A stretch of DNA of 64,000 nucleotides from Alkalibacillus salilacus (GCF_030812915.1 NZ_JAUSTQ010000003.1:238777-302776), one strand, 5' to 3'. Shown: positions 40,082-50,015, counted from the stretch's first letter. Notes: generated by a model from the letters alone, not told the origin. Translations and numbers: made by a program.

Positions 40082-42022
40082 TCAATTTTCGCCTTTTTCT
40101 GTTTCACCCAGAAATACACGTATGGTTGACCCTGATTCAACCACTTCACCTGCAGCTGGTGATTGTGAAACGACAATATCCCCATCACCTTGTACATCAA
40201 GTGTCACATTTGTTAAATAACGTGAGAGATCATCAACCGACTCCCCAATAAGCTCTGGCACTTCTACTGTAGGTTGTTCTGGCCATTGGAAATCTTTCGC
40301 TAAACCGTCATCTCTTTTTGGAACGTCTAACTCTCGTAAAGAATCTTCAATTACTCGACCTGCAATTGGACTTGCTACGACGCCACCAAATTGAATAACA
40401 TCTTTAGGATTATCAACTGCAATATAAACAAGTAATTCAGGATCATCTGCTGGTGCAAAACCTATAAAAGATACAATATGATTATTATCTAAGTAATTTC
40501 CATCTGGTCCAACCTTCTGAGCCGTTCCTGTTTTACCTCCTACTCGGTAACCATTAACATAAGCACCTCTACCTGTCCCTTTCGCCACCACATGCTCTAA
40601 AGCATTTCGCACCTCTTCAGAAGTTGAATCTGAAATGACTTTATCTTTTAAAGTGGGTTCTTTACTTTCTTTCATATCTCCAGTTTGACCATCAACAACG
40701 CCTTTTACAACATGAGGTTCATACAGATATCCTCCATTAATCGCAGCAGATACCGCAGATAATTGTTGTATAGGAGTAACAGAAACACCTTGCCCAAATG
40801 CTGTCGTCGCTAATTCAACTGGGCCAACTTGACTCTCATCAAATATAATTCCTTTACTCTCACCTTCTAAATCAATGCCTGTTTTTTCACCAAATCCGAA
40901 TGTATCAATATATGAAAACAGACGCTCTTCACCCAGTTTTTGACCTAAATTCACAAAGCCGGGGTTACACGAATTTTGAACCACTTCTAGATATGTTTGA
41001 TCACCATGACCTCCACTTTTCCAACAACGAAGACGAGCTCCCCCCACTTTAGTATGACCATGATCATGATAACTGTCCTCTTCCAAGTCAACTACACTTT
41101 CTTCTAATGCAGCTGCCAAAGTCACAATTTTAAATGTTGAACCTGGCTCATATGTACTGAAAACAGGAAGATTCCGATTATAAACACTAGGTTCTACAGA
41201 TTGATAGTTATTCGGATGAAATGTAGGACGACTTGACATGGCTAACACCTCTCCATTTGAAGGATCCATAACAACAGCCATCGCACCATCTGGATTATAT
41301 TCAGCTACCACTTGATCTAACTCTCGTTCTATAATCGACTGTACATCTGCATCAATCGTTAAGGCAAGGTGATCACCATCGCGCGGTGGTGTATAACGAT
41401 TAGATCGATTTTCCAACCTGCGACCTTTAGCATCAGAGAAAAATGATAAAGCACCCGTTTCACCACTTAAAACATCATCATAACTTGCCTCAAGCCCCAT
41501 TAATCCTTGGTTATCGATCCCTGTAAAACCTAAAACATGTGCTAAGTCATCACCATTTGGATAATGGCGAATTGAATCCTCAGCTAAATATAAACCTGGT
41601 AAGTTTAAAGAACGAATTTTATCGGCTTGATCATCCGATAATTGACGGCCTTCAGGGTGAATTGCTTCAACTGATACATCTTTCGTCACATGGTCTCTTA
41701 ATTTATCTTGTTCAATATCAATAATCTGAGATATTTCATTTACCACTTCATCCACATTTTCCACTTGTCGGGGTACAATAACTAGACTGGGCGCTACTTC
41801 ATTTTCGACAAGAACATCACCCTCACGGTCAATAATCTGTCCCCGTTCTGCTTGAAAAGGTATATCTCGACTCCACAAATCTTCTGCCTTTGCTAGTATT
41901 TCAGGGCTAGAAACCAATTGAACATAAGCTAATTTAACAATCATAATCAAAAAATAGACAGCTAACAAACACAGCAATATGACGAGTCGTTTACGAACAG
42001 TCACAAAAGAAATTCGTTTCAT
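40082..42022 (-). CDS. spoVD: SpoVD-type class B penicillin-binding protein
   Basis: Transpeptidase paired with the SEDS gene for spore-cortex synthesis. Short cytoplasmic tail, membrane helix (about residues 9-30), PBP dimerisation domain, then the penicillin-binding domain with STFK (about 292), SCN (QNSCNPG) and KTGT (about 497). One C-terminal PASTA domain (VPELIGESVDDLSRYLTN). 646 aa from the ATG (MKRISFVTV) that has AAGGGG 7 nt upstream. CATACATA about 50 bp before the gene resembles a sigma-E -10 box, but no matching -35 is visible. Confidence 0.92.
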   Translation of the reverse strand: MKRISFVTVRKRLVILLCLLAVYFLIMIVKLAYVQLVSSPEILAKAEDLWSRDIPFQAERGQIIDREGDVLVENEVAPSLVIVPRQVENVDEVVNEISQIIDIEQDKLRDHVTKDVSVEAIHPEGRQLSDDQADKIRSLNLPGLYLAEDSIRHYPNGDDLAHVLGFTGIDNQGLMGLEASYDDVLSGETGALSFFSDAKGRRLENRSNRYTPPRDGDHLALTIDADVQSIIERELDQVVAEYNPDGAMAVVMDPSNGEVLAMSSRPTFHPNNYQSVEPSVYNRNLPVFSTYEPGSTFKIVTLAAALEESVVDLEEDSYHDHGHTKVGGARLRCWKSGGHGDQTYLEVVQNSCNPGFVNLGQKLGEERLFSYIDTFGFGEKTGIDLEGESKGIIFDESQVGPVELATTAFGQGVSVTPIQQLSAVSAAINGGYLYEPHVVKGVVDGQTGDMKESKEPTLKDKVISDSTSEEVRNALEHVVAKGTGRGAYVNGYRVGGKTGTAQKVGPDGNYLDNNHIVSFIGFAPADDPELLVYIAVDNPKDVIQFGGVVASPIAGRVIEDSLRELDVPKRDDGLAKDFQWPEQPTVEVPELIGESVDDLSRYLTNVTLDVQGDGDIVVSQSPAAGEVVESGSTIRVFLGETEKGEN

Positions 42023-42148
42023 CTTCATACCCCTTTTATCTAATAATGAGCTTGTACTCATGATATGTATGAAACGATTAATATATCACTTATTCCTGTT
42101 ATCATCTTAATTCTGTTGTGAATTAAAAGTTTAATTTATTACTACTAA

Positions 42149-42189
42149 AAAACCCAGATGATTTCTATTATAGAAATCATCTGGGTTTT
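42149..42189 (-). terminator. Terminator between pbpB and spoVD
   Basis: Perfect 18-19 bp stem AAAACCCAGATGATTTCTA / TAGAAATCATCTGGGTTTT with a 3-nt loop. The A/T-rich ends let it work on either strand. It separates the vegetative mraZ-to-pbpB unit from spoVD. Confidence 0.85.
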
Positions 42190-42229
42190 AGAATGAAAAT
42201 TTCAAAACGTATAGAATTACGATTACCAT

Positions 42230-44425
42230 CTATTCTTCTTCTTCACTACCTTGATTACCTTGATCGGTTTCCTCGTTTGATTCAGATAGTTCTAATACTA
42301 ATTTTTGATTAGATTCAAAGGATGCTCCTGGTTTAATATTTTGTTTTTGAACAAAACCTGTCCCTAAATAATCTAACTCTAAATCATTTAACCTTCCGAA
42401 GGCTAATGCATCACGTAAAGTCCAGCCAGTCATATCAGGCATTGTTAATTCACCATTTGTTTGAAGCAGCACTCTTTGACTAGCTACGACCTCTGTATTA
42501 CCTGTTGGCCACATGGATTCGATTTGTTCACCTGATCCTATAACTTCAACATTCAAACCTTTTTCTTCTAATGTTGTAACAGCTTCATCCGTTGATTGGC
42601 CTATTACATCGTTAAGGCTTTGTTTTTTAGTTTGATCAACATTCTTTTGATCAGGTGTTACATCAAGGTAATTCAAACTATTTTCCATGACAGTATTATA
42701 GATAAAAGACGTCGTTTCACTGCCTTGGTAACGATATTCAACATCTGGTTGTTTAACCGCTACATACATTAACAGTTCAGGGTCATCCTTAGGAGCCATT
42801 CCTACATAGGAAAAGACATAATCGCCTCCTCCATTCATATATAGACCTGTTTCCGGGTCAGGTATAGAAGCAGTTCCTGTCTTACCGAATGATGAGTACT
42901 GGTCAAGTTCAAATGCACCAGCAGTTCCTTCTTCTGCTGTCACAACTCGACCTAATAAGTCTTTCATTTGTTCGGTTGTGTCTTGACTAATCGGTTGACC
43001 CACAACTTCACGTTCTGTCTCCTCAACCATTTTGCCAGTTTCAGAATCTGTGATATGGGAAACAACATAAGGCTTCACCATTTCCCCACCATTGGCCAGT
43101 GACGTAGCAGCTTTCATAATCTGCATTGGCGTAAAGGTTGAACCCTGACCATATGCTGTTGTGATTTGTTCCCAAGGGCCACCATATGAAATCCGACCAA
43201 TACGTTCACCATTAATATCGATTCCTGTCTTACGATCGAAGTGAAACGCTTCTAGATAATCCATATAAGCGTCTGGTCCCATATAATTCCACAATAGCTC
43301 AGCCATAGCCACGTTGGAGGATCTTAGGACACCCTCGTCAAAAGTAATCGTCCCCCAACCATCTACGTCATGATCGTGGATAGATCGACCGTGTTCATTA
43401 ATTTTAAATTCACCAGACTCATATGTTTCTTGTCCATTATATACACCTTCTTCAATTGCAGATGCAACTGTAAAAATCTTCATTGTTGAACCTGGTTCAA
43501 ATGGAGAAGATATCATATCATTATACCAATTCTCTATATTTTCTCGATTATTAGGATTAAAAGTCGGTCGATTTGACATGGCTAAAACTTCACCTGTATC
43601 AGGATCCATTACTCCTGCCATAATTCGCTCAGGGTTATATTCAGATTCAACAGTTGTCATCGCATCTTCTAAAAAGGACTGGATTTTTTGATCAATTGTT
43701 AAATGCAAATCATTACCATCTTCTGGCGCCTGAACATTTTTCTCAGCATTTCGAATAGGGTCACCATAACTATCTTGTTGATAATTGACATAACCGTTTT
43801 GACCTGTCAATTCTTCATTATATCGCCTTTCAATGCCATACACACCGGTAATTTGGTCATCACTTTCTCCGCCATACCCTGTATAGCCAATCACCTGAGA
43901 TGCATATAATCCATTTGGATAGTAACGATCGAGTGATTCATTGAAATAAATCCCTGGTAAATCAAGTGATTTTATTTCTTCATACGTATCTTCTGACAAT
44001 CCTTTCCCTATTTGACCGAATTCCATTTGATACCGGTCTTCCTCTACACCTTTTGAAAGGATTTCTTTTATTTCAGCCTCTTTTGCTTCTAATACAGATG
44101 CTAGTTCAGAAGCCGTACGATCTACATCTTTAACATGGAGAGGCGATGAAGAATCCCCGGTATAGGACTCATCTAAGATCGCATACATATTATAGACTGG
44201 TTGATTGTCGGCCAAAACCATGCCCGAACGATCATAAATCAAACCACGTTCTGCCGGCACAACTTCTTCCGTTTCACGCATATTCTCTCCGTATTTAACC
44301 AAATCAACATTATGAACTTCTCCCGTCGCTTGTATGTATAAAAAGCGACCTATAATAACGAGAAATAAAAATGAAAAAATAACAACAACACCGAGTAACA
44401 TTAAATTCATTTGTTTCTTCTTCAA
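42230..44425 (-). CDS. pbpB: Penicillin-binding protein 2B (division transpeptidase)
   Basis: Class B PBP essential for septal crosslinking. Membrane helix at about residues 8-28, dimerisation domain, transpeptidase with STMK (about 312, FEPGSTMKIF), SSN (LRSSNVAMAEL) and KTGT (about 515, FGKTGTASI). Two C-terminal PASTA domains, then an acidic tail rich in E, Q and S. I suggest the TTG at 44423-44425 (AAGGTG 8 nt upstream), giving 731 aa. Follows ftsL with a short gap. Confidence 0.94.
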   Translation of the reverse strand: MKKKQMNLMLLGVVVIFSFLFLVIIGRFLYIQATGEVHNVDLVKYGENMRETEEVVPAERGLIYDRSGMVLADNQPVYNMYAILDESYTGDSSSPLHVKDVDRTASELASVLEAKEAEIKEILSKGVEEDRYQMEFGQIGKGLSEDTYEEIKSLDLPGIYFNESLDRYYPNGLYASQVIGYTGYGGESDDQITGVYGIERRYNEELTGQNGYVNYQQDSYGDPIRNAEKNVQAPEDGNDLHLTIDQKIQSFLEDAMTTVESEYNPERIMAGVMDPDTGEVLAMSNRPTFNPNNRENIENWYNDMISSPFEPGSTMKIFTVASAIEEGVYNGQETYESGEFKINEHGRSIHDHDVDGWGTITFDEGVLRSSNVAMAELLWNYMGPDAYMDYLEAFHFDRKTGIDINGERIGRISYGGPWEQITTAYGQGSTFTPMQIMKAATSLANGGEMVKPYVVSHITDSETGKMVEETEREVVGQPISQDTTEQMKDLLGRVVTAEEGTAGAFELDQYSSFGKTGTASIPDPETGLYMNGGGDYVFSYVGMAPKDDPELLMYVAVKQPDVEYRYQGSETTSFIYNTVMENSLNYLDVTPDQKNVDQTKKQSLNDVIGQSTDEAVTTLEEKGLNVEVIGSGEQIESMWPTGNTEVVASQRVLLQTNGELTMPDMTGWTLRDALAFGRLNDLELDYLGTGFVQKQNIKPGASFESNQKLVLELSESNEETDQGNQGSEEEE

Positions 44426-44437
44426 GATGATCACACC

Positions 44438-44818
44438 TTATGGCATACTCGACGCTTGTTTCACTTCTGCATGACGAATGTTCAATCCATTCTCTTCAGC
44501 AATTGTTAAGATCCGATTAGGGTTACTAAGTTCTTGGACATCAGCATGTAATGAATCATTTTGAGTTCTTACCTCAGTTAATTGAGAATCTAATTGTTCG
44601 ACATCACGATTCAATGAATCAACTGAAGAAGAAAAGTTCACAACAAACGTTGCCATGACTGCAATTATTAATATGCCACAAATATAAATGACTTTCTCAC
44701 CTTTTGTAAACCAAGGTTTTTTAACAGGTGGTTGTTGTGGGGTGTGTTGATCATCTTGTCTTCTTGTGGGTTGAACAGGTTCTTGAACGTGATAGGACCT
44801 AACTTCCTCAAGCGCCAT
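44438..44818 (-). CDS. ftsL: Cell division protein FtsL
   Basis: Bitopic divisome protein. Hydrophilic N-terminus (residues 1-35), membrane helix at about 38-58 (VIYICGILIIAVMATFVV), and a periplasm-side leucine-zipper coiled coil (about 60-100) ending in the PNRILTIAEENGL motif. 126 aa from the ATG at 44816-44818, behind AAAGGAG. Its start overlaps no gene but abuts the end of rsmH by 2 bp. Gene order rsmH-ftsL-pbpB is universal in Bacilli. Confidence 0.93.
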   Translation of the reverse strand: MALEEVRSYHVQEPVQPTRRQDDQHTPQQPPVKKPWFTKGEKVIYICGILIIAVMATFVVNFSSSVDSLNRDVEQLDSQLTEVRTQNDSLHADVQELSNPNRILTIAEENGLNIRHAEVKQASSMP

Positions 44819-44820
44819 GA

Positions 44821-45795
44821 TTAACTTCTCCTTTCTTCTAGTGCATATTTTTCGTCCCATTCAGTCACTTTTTCAACGATACGTAATTTAGCTGATCGAG
44901 AGCGTCTGTTCTCATCCAATTCACTTTCAGAAGGAACGATCGGTTTACGTGTTACCATTTCAAACGGTGGTTGCACTTCTTCGGGTAACAACGGAATATC
45001 TTTAGGAATCGGTGGTTCTGAGCTCCATTTCTTCATCGCTTGTTTGCAGATCCGATCTTCTAATGAATGAAATGTTATAACAGCTAAACGTCCACCAACA
45101 GCTAATTTTCTTGCTGCTTGATGCAATGCATCCTGAAAGACATTTAGTTCGTCATTCACAGCAATTCGAATAGCTTGGAATATCCGTTTACCAGGATGAC
45201 CACCTTTACGTCTAGCAAAGGCTGGTATTGCTTCTTTGATAACATCAACTAATTCTAATGTCGTTTCGATTGGCTTTTCTTCTCTTTTTCGCTCAATCTG
45301 CCTAGCAATTTGTTTAGAAAATTTTTCTTCCCCGTATTTAAAAAAGATACTTACCAGACTTTCATAAGACCACTCATTAACAACTTCATAAGCTGTTAAG
45401 TCTTCTGACTGGTCCATTCTCATATCTAATGGTGCATCTTTATGAAAACTAAATCCTCGTTCACCTTCATCCAATTGGGGTGAAGATACGCCTAAATCGA
45501 ATAAAATACCATCAACTTCAGAAATTCCTAATTCATTTAAAGTCTCTGTTAATGTGACAAAATTTCGATTCATAAAGTCCACTTGAGCTTCATAACCTTG
45601 TAATAATGATTGGGCATACTCTAGAGCAGTTTGATCTTGATCAAAAGCTATAAAACGCCCGTCCCTATTTAAAAGTTCACAAATACGTTGGGCATGACCA
45701 GCGCCACCTAGCGTACAATCCACATAAATTCCATCAGGACGAATATTAAGTCCTTTGATTGTTTCTTCGTTTAGCACACTATAATGATCAAACAT
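44821..45795 (-). CDS. rsmH: 16S rRNA (cytosine1402-N4)-methyltransferase
   Basis: Methylates C1402 of 16S rRNA in the decoding centre. SAM motif [14 protein letters not shown] near residue 30, [23 protein letters not shown], and [15 protein letters not shown] are signature stretches. 324 aa. AAGAGG upstream. Second gene of the mraZ cluster. Confidence 0.97.
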   Translation of the reverse strand: MFDHYSVLNEETIKGLNIRPDGIYVDCTLGGAGHAQRICELLNRDGRFIAFDQDQTALEYAQSLLQGYEAQVDFMNRNFVTLTETLNELGISEVDGILFDLGVSSPQLDEGERGFSFHKDAPLDMRMDQSEDLTAYEVVNEWSYESLVSIFFKYGEEKFSKQIARQIERKREEKPIETTLELVDVIKEAIPAFARRKGGHPGKRIFQAIRIAVNDELNVFQDALHQAARKLAVGGRLAVITFHSLEDRICKQAMKKWSSEPPIPKDIPLLPEEVQPPFEMVTRKPIVPSESELDENRRSRSAKLRIVEKVTEWDEKYALEERRS

Positions 45796-45818
45796 GGGGT
45801 TAGCCTCTTTTCGTCACA

Positions 45819-46250
45819 TTAAATATCAAAATCAAGTAGATTCTCTGCAATTTCACTAAATGAATCTTCAGAGCCTTCTACGTATTCATCCCAAGAATCT
45901 TTCGCCCATAACTCAACCCGGTTTGAAACACCAATGACAGTACATTCCTTATCCAAATTGGCATATGACCGAAGTGATGAAGGGATGTTAATTCTACCTT
46001 GTTTATCAATTTCACATTCCACCGCACCTGAAAAGAAGAAGCGCGTGAATGCTCGGGCATCTTTTTTTGTTAGTGGAAGCTGCTTTAATTTCTCTTCTAA
46101 TTGCTTCCACTCGTCCATAGGATATGCAAATAAACACTTGTCTAACCCGCGCGTGACGACAAAAGTTTGACCAAGTCCTTCACGAAACTTGGACGGAACA
46201 ATCATACGTCCCTTTGCGTCTATATTGTGTTGGTATTCTCCCATGAACAT
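45819..46250 (-). CDS. mraZ: Transcriptional regulator MraZ
   Basis: DNA-binding protein that represses its own division/cell-wall cluster in several bacteria. Two AbrB/SpoVT-like domains: [21 protein letters not shown] and the second copy [19 protein letters not shown]. 143 aa from the ATG (MFMGEYQ) at 46248-46250, matching B. subtilis length; longer in-frame starts run into the operator array. First gene of the cluster, preceded by GTGG direct repeats that fit MraZ boxes. Confidence 0.95.
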   Translation of the reverse strand: MFMGEYQHNIDAKGRMIVPSKFREGLGQTFVVTRGLDKCLFAYPMDEWKQLEEKLKQLPLTKKDARAFTRFFFSGAVECEIDKQGRINIPSSLRSYANLDKECTVIGVSNRVELWAKDSWDEYVEGSEDSFSEIAENLLDFDI

Positions 46251-46259
46251 AGACTTCGC

Positions 46260-46303
46260 CCACCTTTTCAACAAGTTTACCACATCGCTCCACTTTTCAC
46301 CAC
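46260..46303 (-). promoter_or_regulatory. Phased GTGG array, likely MraZ boxes
   Basis: On the minus strand GTGG occurs at 46303, 46293, 46283 and 46263 (first base), with a degenerate TGTTG near 46273. This is a 10-bp phase across 44 bp just before the mraZ start. MraZ proteins bind tandem GTGG-type repeats. The last box overlaps the mraZ Shine-Dalgarno. Confidence 0.6.
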
Positions 46304-46321
46304 CTTATATTAAAAATTTAT

Positions 46322-46356
46322 CAAAAAAATACACGTATAGTTCAAACTATACGTGT
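46322..46356 (-). terminator. Terminator after bshC, in the mraZ leader region
   Basis: ACACGTATAGTT / AACTATACGTGT hairpin with a T7 run on the minus strand. It lies between bshC and mraZ. Confidence 0.82.
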
Positions 46357-46365
46357 TCAATCCTT

Positions 46366-46422
46366 ATTATACAGGGATTTTTAAGTGTGGTGGAAAAGTG
46401 GTAGCAGGTGGTGACTCAGTGG
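46366..46422 (-). promoter_or_regulatory. Candidate promoter plus inverted GTGG array upstream of mraZ
   Basis: TATAAT at 46366-46371 (minus strand) with a weak -35 at about 46389-46394. The plus strand over the -35 side carries four GTGG units (46387, 46398, 46408, 46419) at 10-11 bp steps, the mirror image of the array nearer mraZ. RNA from this promoter would meet the 46322-46356 terminator at once, so the true mraZ start is uncertain. Confidence 0.4.
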
Positions 46423-48051
46423 TTACAGGTAAACAAGTTGATGGTCTTGTTCCCAACGAGCTGGCAACTTGGTTAATTCTTGGGGTAATGATAACCCAAT
46501 TTCATTCAACCAATAAGTTATATTCCAAATTCGCTCTTGCAAACCACCCTCTGGTCTATAGAATAGATCTAGTGTATCAAAATGATTAACCGTGACTTGA
46601 TTTTTTTCCTTAACTGCCTGCACTAACCGTTTTTCTATATAACTGATTTGTTCTTGAATTTGGTCTAAATTCGTTTTAGTTAAATCATGTAAATCAGAGC
46701 CAATCGATGCCGCCAAATCTTGTAGTGGCTCATGATCCTGGGTGAACTGTTTTTTTACTTCATTCACTGTTTCGTCAATAGGCGACTGAGTTTGACGTTT
46801 TAACCAATTCATCTTGTCTTGATAAGTCCCATAATTAATCAAATCTTTCACATCAATTTGATAATCATTTAAAAGTGTTTGGTGATTCCGTTTCATTAAT
46901 GTTAAAGACAAACGTGGTGTTACTATTGGCAACCGCAAATCTAGTGCTACAAAGGCATCTTTTAAAGCTGCCCAATAAGCAATTTCACCCGGACCACCAA
47001 CAAATGATAATACAGGAAATACAAATTCTTGCATCAGTGGTCGGGTTACCACGTTGTTGCTGAATTTCTCAGGAGACGATTCGATCATTTCCTTCAGAGA
47101 TTCTTTGGTGAAACGAATTTCTCCTCCCTTCGTCACGAAATCGCCAGAATTATCAACTTCTAACAATAAACGTTCACCTTCATGATGATAGAATAGATGA
47201 GCATCAGACGCCGTTACATCTAAGGAAACGTGATAATCATCTTTTGACAATTCTTGCAAACGACTAACAACAGAAGTCGCGATTTCTTGTTGATGATCGA
47301 CAATTTCGATGAAATAATCTTTTTCCATCCGACGTAAATTGTCATCTGCTGCATCAACCAGGATCAACCCATCCTCTTGGAATAACTGCTGAATAAAACA
47401 GGCAAAAAAGTCTACATAGGTATCACTTGATAATAGAGCTTGTTTTACTAAATCATAAACTGACTTCGTATGCTCAGTTTCTTGGAATGATGCAAAGATA
47501 CGATCTACAAACGCTTGTGTATCTTTCGGTAATTCGCGTTTTGAAAGTGGTAGTTTCACATCGAATGGAGTCTGGTCATTGATTCTTGTTTTATGTAACT
47601 CATGTTCAGCAAGCGTATAAACATGGTCGACCTCTAAGAAATCATGGTCTTCCCCAGCCATCCAAAAAACAGGAATGACAGGTTGTTTTAAATAATCTTG
47701 TTGTTCTTTAGCTTGAATAATAATCGATACAATCTTGTGAATTGTATATAAAGGACCTGATAGCAACCCTGTTTGTTGACCACCAATCACAACAGAAGCA
47801 TTAGGATTTAATAAGGTATCAATGTGTTTTTCAACTTGATCCGTCATCCCCCATTTTCGGTTCTGTGTCTTTAATATTTCGACTAAATTCTCACGCTGAT
47901 ACTTTTGTTTCGTTATATAGTCTTGACGACGTTTGAAGTGATTAATTTGAAACGGATCATAGTAAAAATGCTGATAAATTGATTCTTTTCTGTCTCGATA
48001 ATCTTGCATTAATTTAGATTGATCTAAATTTATTGATTGTACATCCATCAT
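46423..48051 (-). CDS. bshC: Bacillithiol biosynthesis cysteine-adding enzyme BshC
   Basis: Last enzyme of bacillithiol synthesis, adding cysteine to GlcN-malate. The nucleotide-site motif VVIGGQQTGLLSGPLYTIHK is near residue 90, with PVFWMAGEDHDFLEVDH shortly after, and a C-terminal coiled coil. 542 aa, normal size. Two adjacent ATG codons are possible; the second has slightly better spacing from GGAAGG. Upstream of mraZ as in B. subtilis (yllA). Confidence 0.95.
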   Translation of the reverse strand: MMDVQSINLDQSKLMQDYRDRKESIYQHFYYDPFQINHFKRRQDYITKQKYQRENLVEILKTQNRKWGMTDQVEKHIDTLLNPNASVVIGGQQTGLLSGPLYTIHKIVSIIIQAKEQQDYLKQPVIPVFWMAGEDHDFLEVDHVYTLAEHELHKTRINDQTPFDVKLPLSKRELPKDTQAFVDRIFASFQETEHTKSVYDLVKQALLSSDTYVDFFACFIQQLFQEDGLILVDAADDNLRRMEKDYFIEIVDHQQEIATSVVSRLQELSKDDYHVSLDVTASDAHLFYHHEGERLLLEVDNSGDFVTKGGEIRFTKESLKEMIESSPEKFSNNVVTRPLMQEFVFPVLSFVGGPGEIAYWAALKDAFVALDLRLPIVTPRLSLTLMKRNHQTLLNDYQIDVKDLINYGTYQDKMNWLKRQTQSPIDETVNEVKKQFTQDHEPLQDLAASIGSDLHDLTKTNLDQIQEQISYIEKRLVQAVKEKNQVTVNHFDTLDLFYRPEGGLQERIWNITYWLNEIGLSLPQELTKLPARWEQDHQLVYL

Positions 48052-48091
48052 GATACCTTCCTTTAATTACACATCTATATTTTCGATTCAA

Positions 48092-48466
48092 TTATAATTT
48101 TATTAAGATAGCCATAGGCACTAACAAAAGATAAGCTACTGTTAACATAACAAAACTTAAGCGCCAAACAAAACGAACCGCTCGAATAATCACTATTTCC
48201 TCTTCTCGCCGCCATTGAATGGTTAAGACAATAGCAAAAGTAATGATATAAGCTAACAATGTTTCCCAAAAAGGAATCATATTAAATATGTAATCTAATA
48301 AAGCAATGACAGCAATAAGGAATAACACAGTAGAATAATCGGCAGCTCGTTTTGTCGACCGTGTTGCTTGTCCTGTCCATTTCCTAAACAGAAGAAATAG
48401 AATAAAAAAGGTTAAGAATGGAACGGTAGACAACACTGCAATGATCGTTCCAAAATACGCCACCAT
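48092..48466 (-). CDS. DUF3397-type membrane protein
   Basis: 124-aa protein with four membrane helices (about residues 5-27, 45-62, 68-86, 95-118). The layout and the segment FRKWTGQATRSTKRAADYST look like the DUF3397 family, which often lies between panE and bshC in Bacilli. Function unknown. Starts with ATG behind GAGGTG and directly abuts the panE stop, so it is cotranscribed with panE. Confidence 0.75.
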   Translation of the reverse strand: MVAYFGTIIAVLSTVPFLTFFILFLLFRKWTGQATRSTKRAADYSTVLFLIAVIALLDYIFNMIPFWETLLAYIITFAIVLTIQWRREEEIVIIRAVRFVWRLSFVMLTVAYLLLVPMAILIKL

Positions 48467-49336
48467 CTACACCTCACTTAAACATTCTTTCACCTTTATC
48501 ATTTGATATATCAATTCATGAGTCGGGCATTTTTCAAGAGCTATCCGAACAAGGTAACCATTCATATAATCTATTTCTGTTTGTCTGCCACGATTAATGT
48601 CGGCTAACATCGAAGACGTATTTTCACTTGTGTTACGGCATACTGACTCAACTCGACCCCACATAACCCGATCATCTAACTCTAATATCTCAGTTGCTTC
48701 TAATAGCAATTGATGGGCTAATCGTCGTAAACGATCCACTTCTAATATTGTACCATTTTTAACACCGTAAATAGCAGTTAATGGGTTTATGACGCTATTG
48801 ATGACAAGTTTCTCTTCTAATGTTTTTTGTAATGAATCCTCTATAATGATAGGGAAATGATCATGATTAAGGTGATTTAAACTAGACGTTTTCGTATGAT
48901 TAAGAGGAGCCAGTCTTATAAGACCTCTTCCTGTATGTAATACATGGTGATCATTCACACGCTTAACACCATGCTCCAAAACACCGATAAACTTTTGCAA
49001 GCCCTTTAAATCTTTGATTTTCTCAACATGTCCAAGGCCATTCTGTAAAAACACAACACGGTTGATTTTATCATTCGTTTGATCAATCTGTTTAACAACA
49101 TTGTCTAAATCTGTTTGTTTCGTACATACAAATAGCCAATCATGTGCTTGTAGTGAATGAATCATTTGAACATTCGGATAAACTGGTGTTTGATCATCTT
49201 TCTGTATACCTTCACGTTCTAACGTAGCCTTTTGGTCCTCACGCTTCACATAACAAGTGACCGAATATCGCATTTGACTTAATTCATGTGCGACAAATAA
49301 ACCTACTGCACCAATACCAATTACACCAACTGACAT
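48467..49336 (-). CDS. panE: 2-dehydropantoate 2-reductase (ketopantoate reductase)
   Basis: NADPH-dependent step of pantothenate synthesis. N-terminal dinucleotide motif GVIGIGAVGLFVAHEL; CTKQTDLDNVVKQI and VFLQNGLGHVEKI in the middle; the catalytic Lys sits in EKLVINSVINPLTAIYGVKNG. 289 aa using the ATG with AGGTG 7 nt upstream. Matches ylbQ in the B. subtilis order. Confidence 0.92.
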   Translation of the reverse strand: MSVGVIGIGAVGLFVAHELSQMRYSVTCYVKREDQKATLEREGIQKDDQTPVYPNVQMIHSLQAHDWLFVCTKQTDLDNVVKQIDQTNDKINRVVFLQNGLGHVEKIKDLKGLQKFIGVLEHGVKRVNDHHVLHTGRGLIRLAPLNHTKTSSLNHLNHDHFPIIIEDSLQKTLEEKLVINSVINPLTAIYGVKNGTILEVDRLRRLAHQLLLEATEILELDDRVMWGRVESVCRNTSENTSSMLADINRGRQTEIDYMNGYLVRIALEKCPTHELIYQMIKVKECLSEV

Positions 49337-49423
49337 CACTATTCACCTATTCCCTATCATACCTTTAGTTCTTATTTTAGCAAAAAATATAACGATTAGG
49401 GATGGAATTTCTGAGGACAATCG

Positions 49424-49452
49424 TTTTCATTAGTGTGTGATTGTACTATAAT
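49424..49452 (+). promoter_or_regulatory. Promoter of ylbP
   Basis: TTTTCA, 17-bp spacer, TATAAT (49447-49452), 30 bp before the ylbP start. Confidence 0.6.
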
Positions 49453-49483
49453 AAGTATCAGAAAACGTAAGGAGGTCCGAATC

Positions 49484-49960
49484 ATGCCAACGAAAGTAGA
49501 ACCCTTATTAATAAATTTTAGAACGTTAGAAGAGTTTAAAAAATTCAAAGCATACGGTATTCAAGAATTATCGATGCTAGAAGACTTAGAAAACAACATG
49601 ATAGAAAACAACAGCGAATCACCATTTTACGGTATATATTATGGAGATGAACTCGTGGCTCGTATGAGCTTGTATCGTGTTAATGCAAAATATGACTATT
49701 ACTTCGAACCACAACAAGATTTCCTGCAACTATGGAAATTAGAAGTCTTAAACAGCTTTAGAAATCGTGGATTTGGCAAACAGTTAGTAGACTTTGCCAA
49801 AAGTTTTAATTTACCGATCAAAACTAACGCTCGCATTAATTCTCATGGTTTCTGGGAAAAACAAGGTTTTCAACCCGCTACTTATGAATTACAACGTGAT
49901 TTCGGTGAAAATCCTTTCATTTGGTTACCTGAAGGCGTCAGCGAAAAAGGTAGTGAGTAA
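49484..49960 (+). CDS. ylbP: GNAT-family N-acetyltransferase YlbP
   Basis: Predicted acetyl-CoA-dependent acetyltransferase of unknown substrate. The acetyl-CoA loop reads FRNRGFGKQLVDFAKSF near residue 97, preceded by the strand LWKLEVLNS and followed by GFWEKQGFQP. 158 aa from the ATG with AAGGAGG upstream. Plus strand, divergent from panE; in B. subtilis ylbP sits next to ylbQ. Confidence 0.88.
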   Translation: MPTKVEPLLINFRTLEEFKKFKAYGIQELSMLEDLENNMIENNSESPFYGIYYGDELVARMSLYRVNAKYDYYFEPQQDFLQLWKLEVLNSFRNRGFGKQLVDFAKSFNLPIKTNARINSHGFWEKQGFQPATYELQRDFGENPFIWLPEGVSEKGSE

Positions 49961-49965
49961 TATAA

Positions 49966-50010
49966 AAAGCACCTCAACCCCTGTTCATACTGGGCTGAGG
50001 TGCTTTTCAC
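49966..50010. terminator. Bidirectional terminator between ylbP and ylbO
   Basis: Stem AAAAGCACCTCA / TGAGGTGCTTTT with a loop of about 20 nt, lying between convergent ylbP and ylbO. Confidence 0.82.
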
Positions 50011-50015
50011 TTTAA

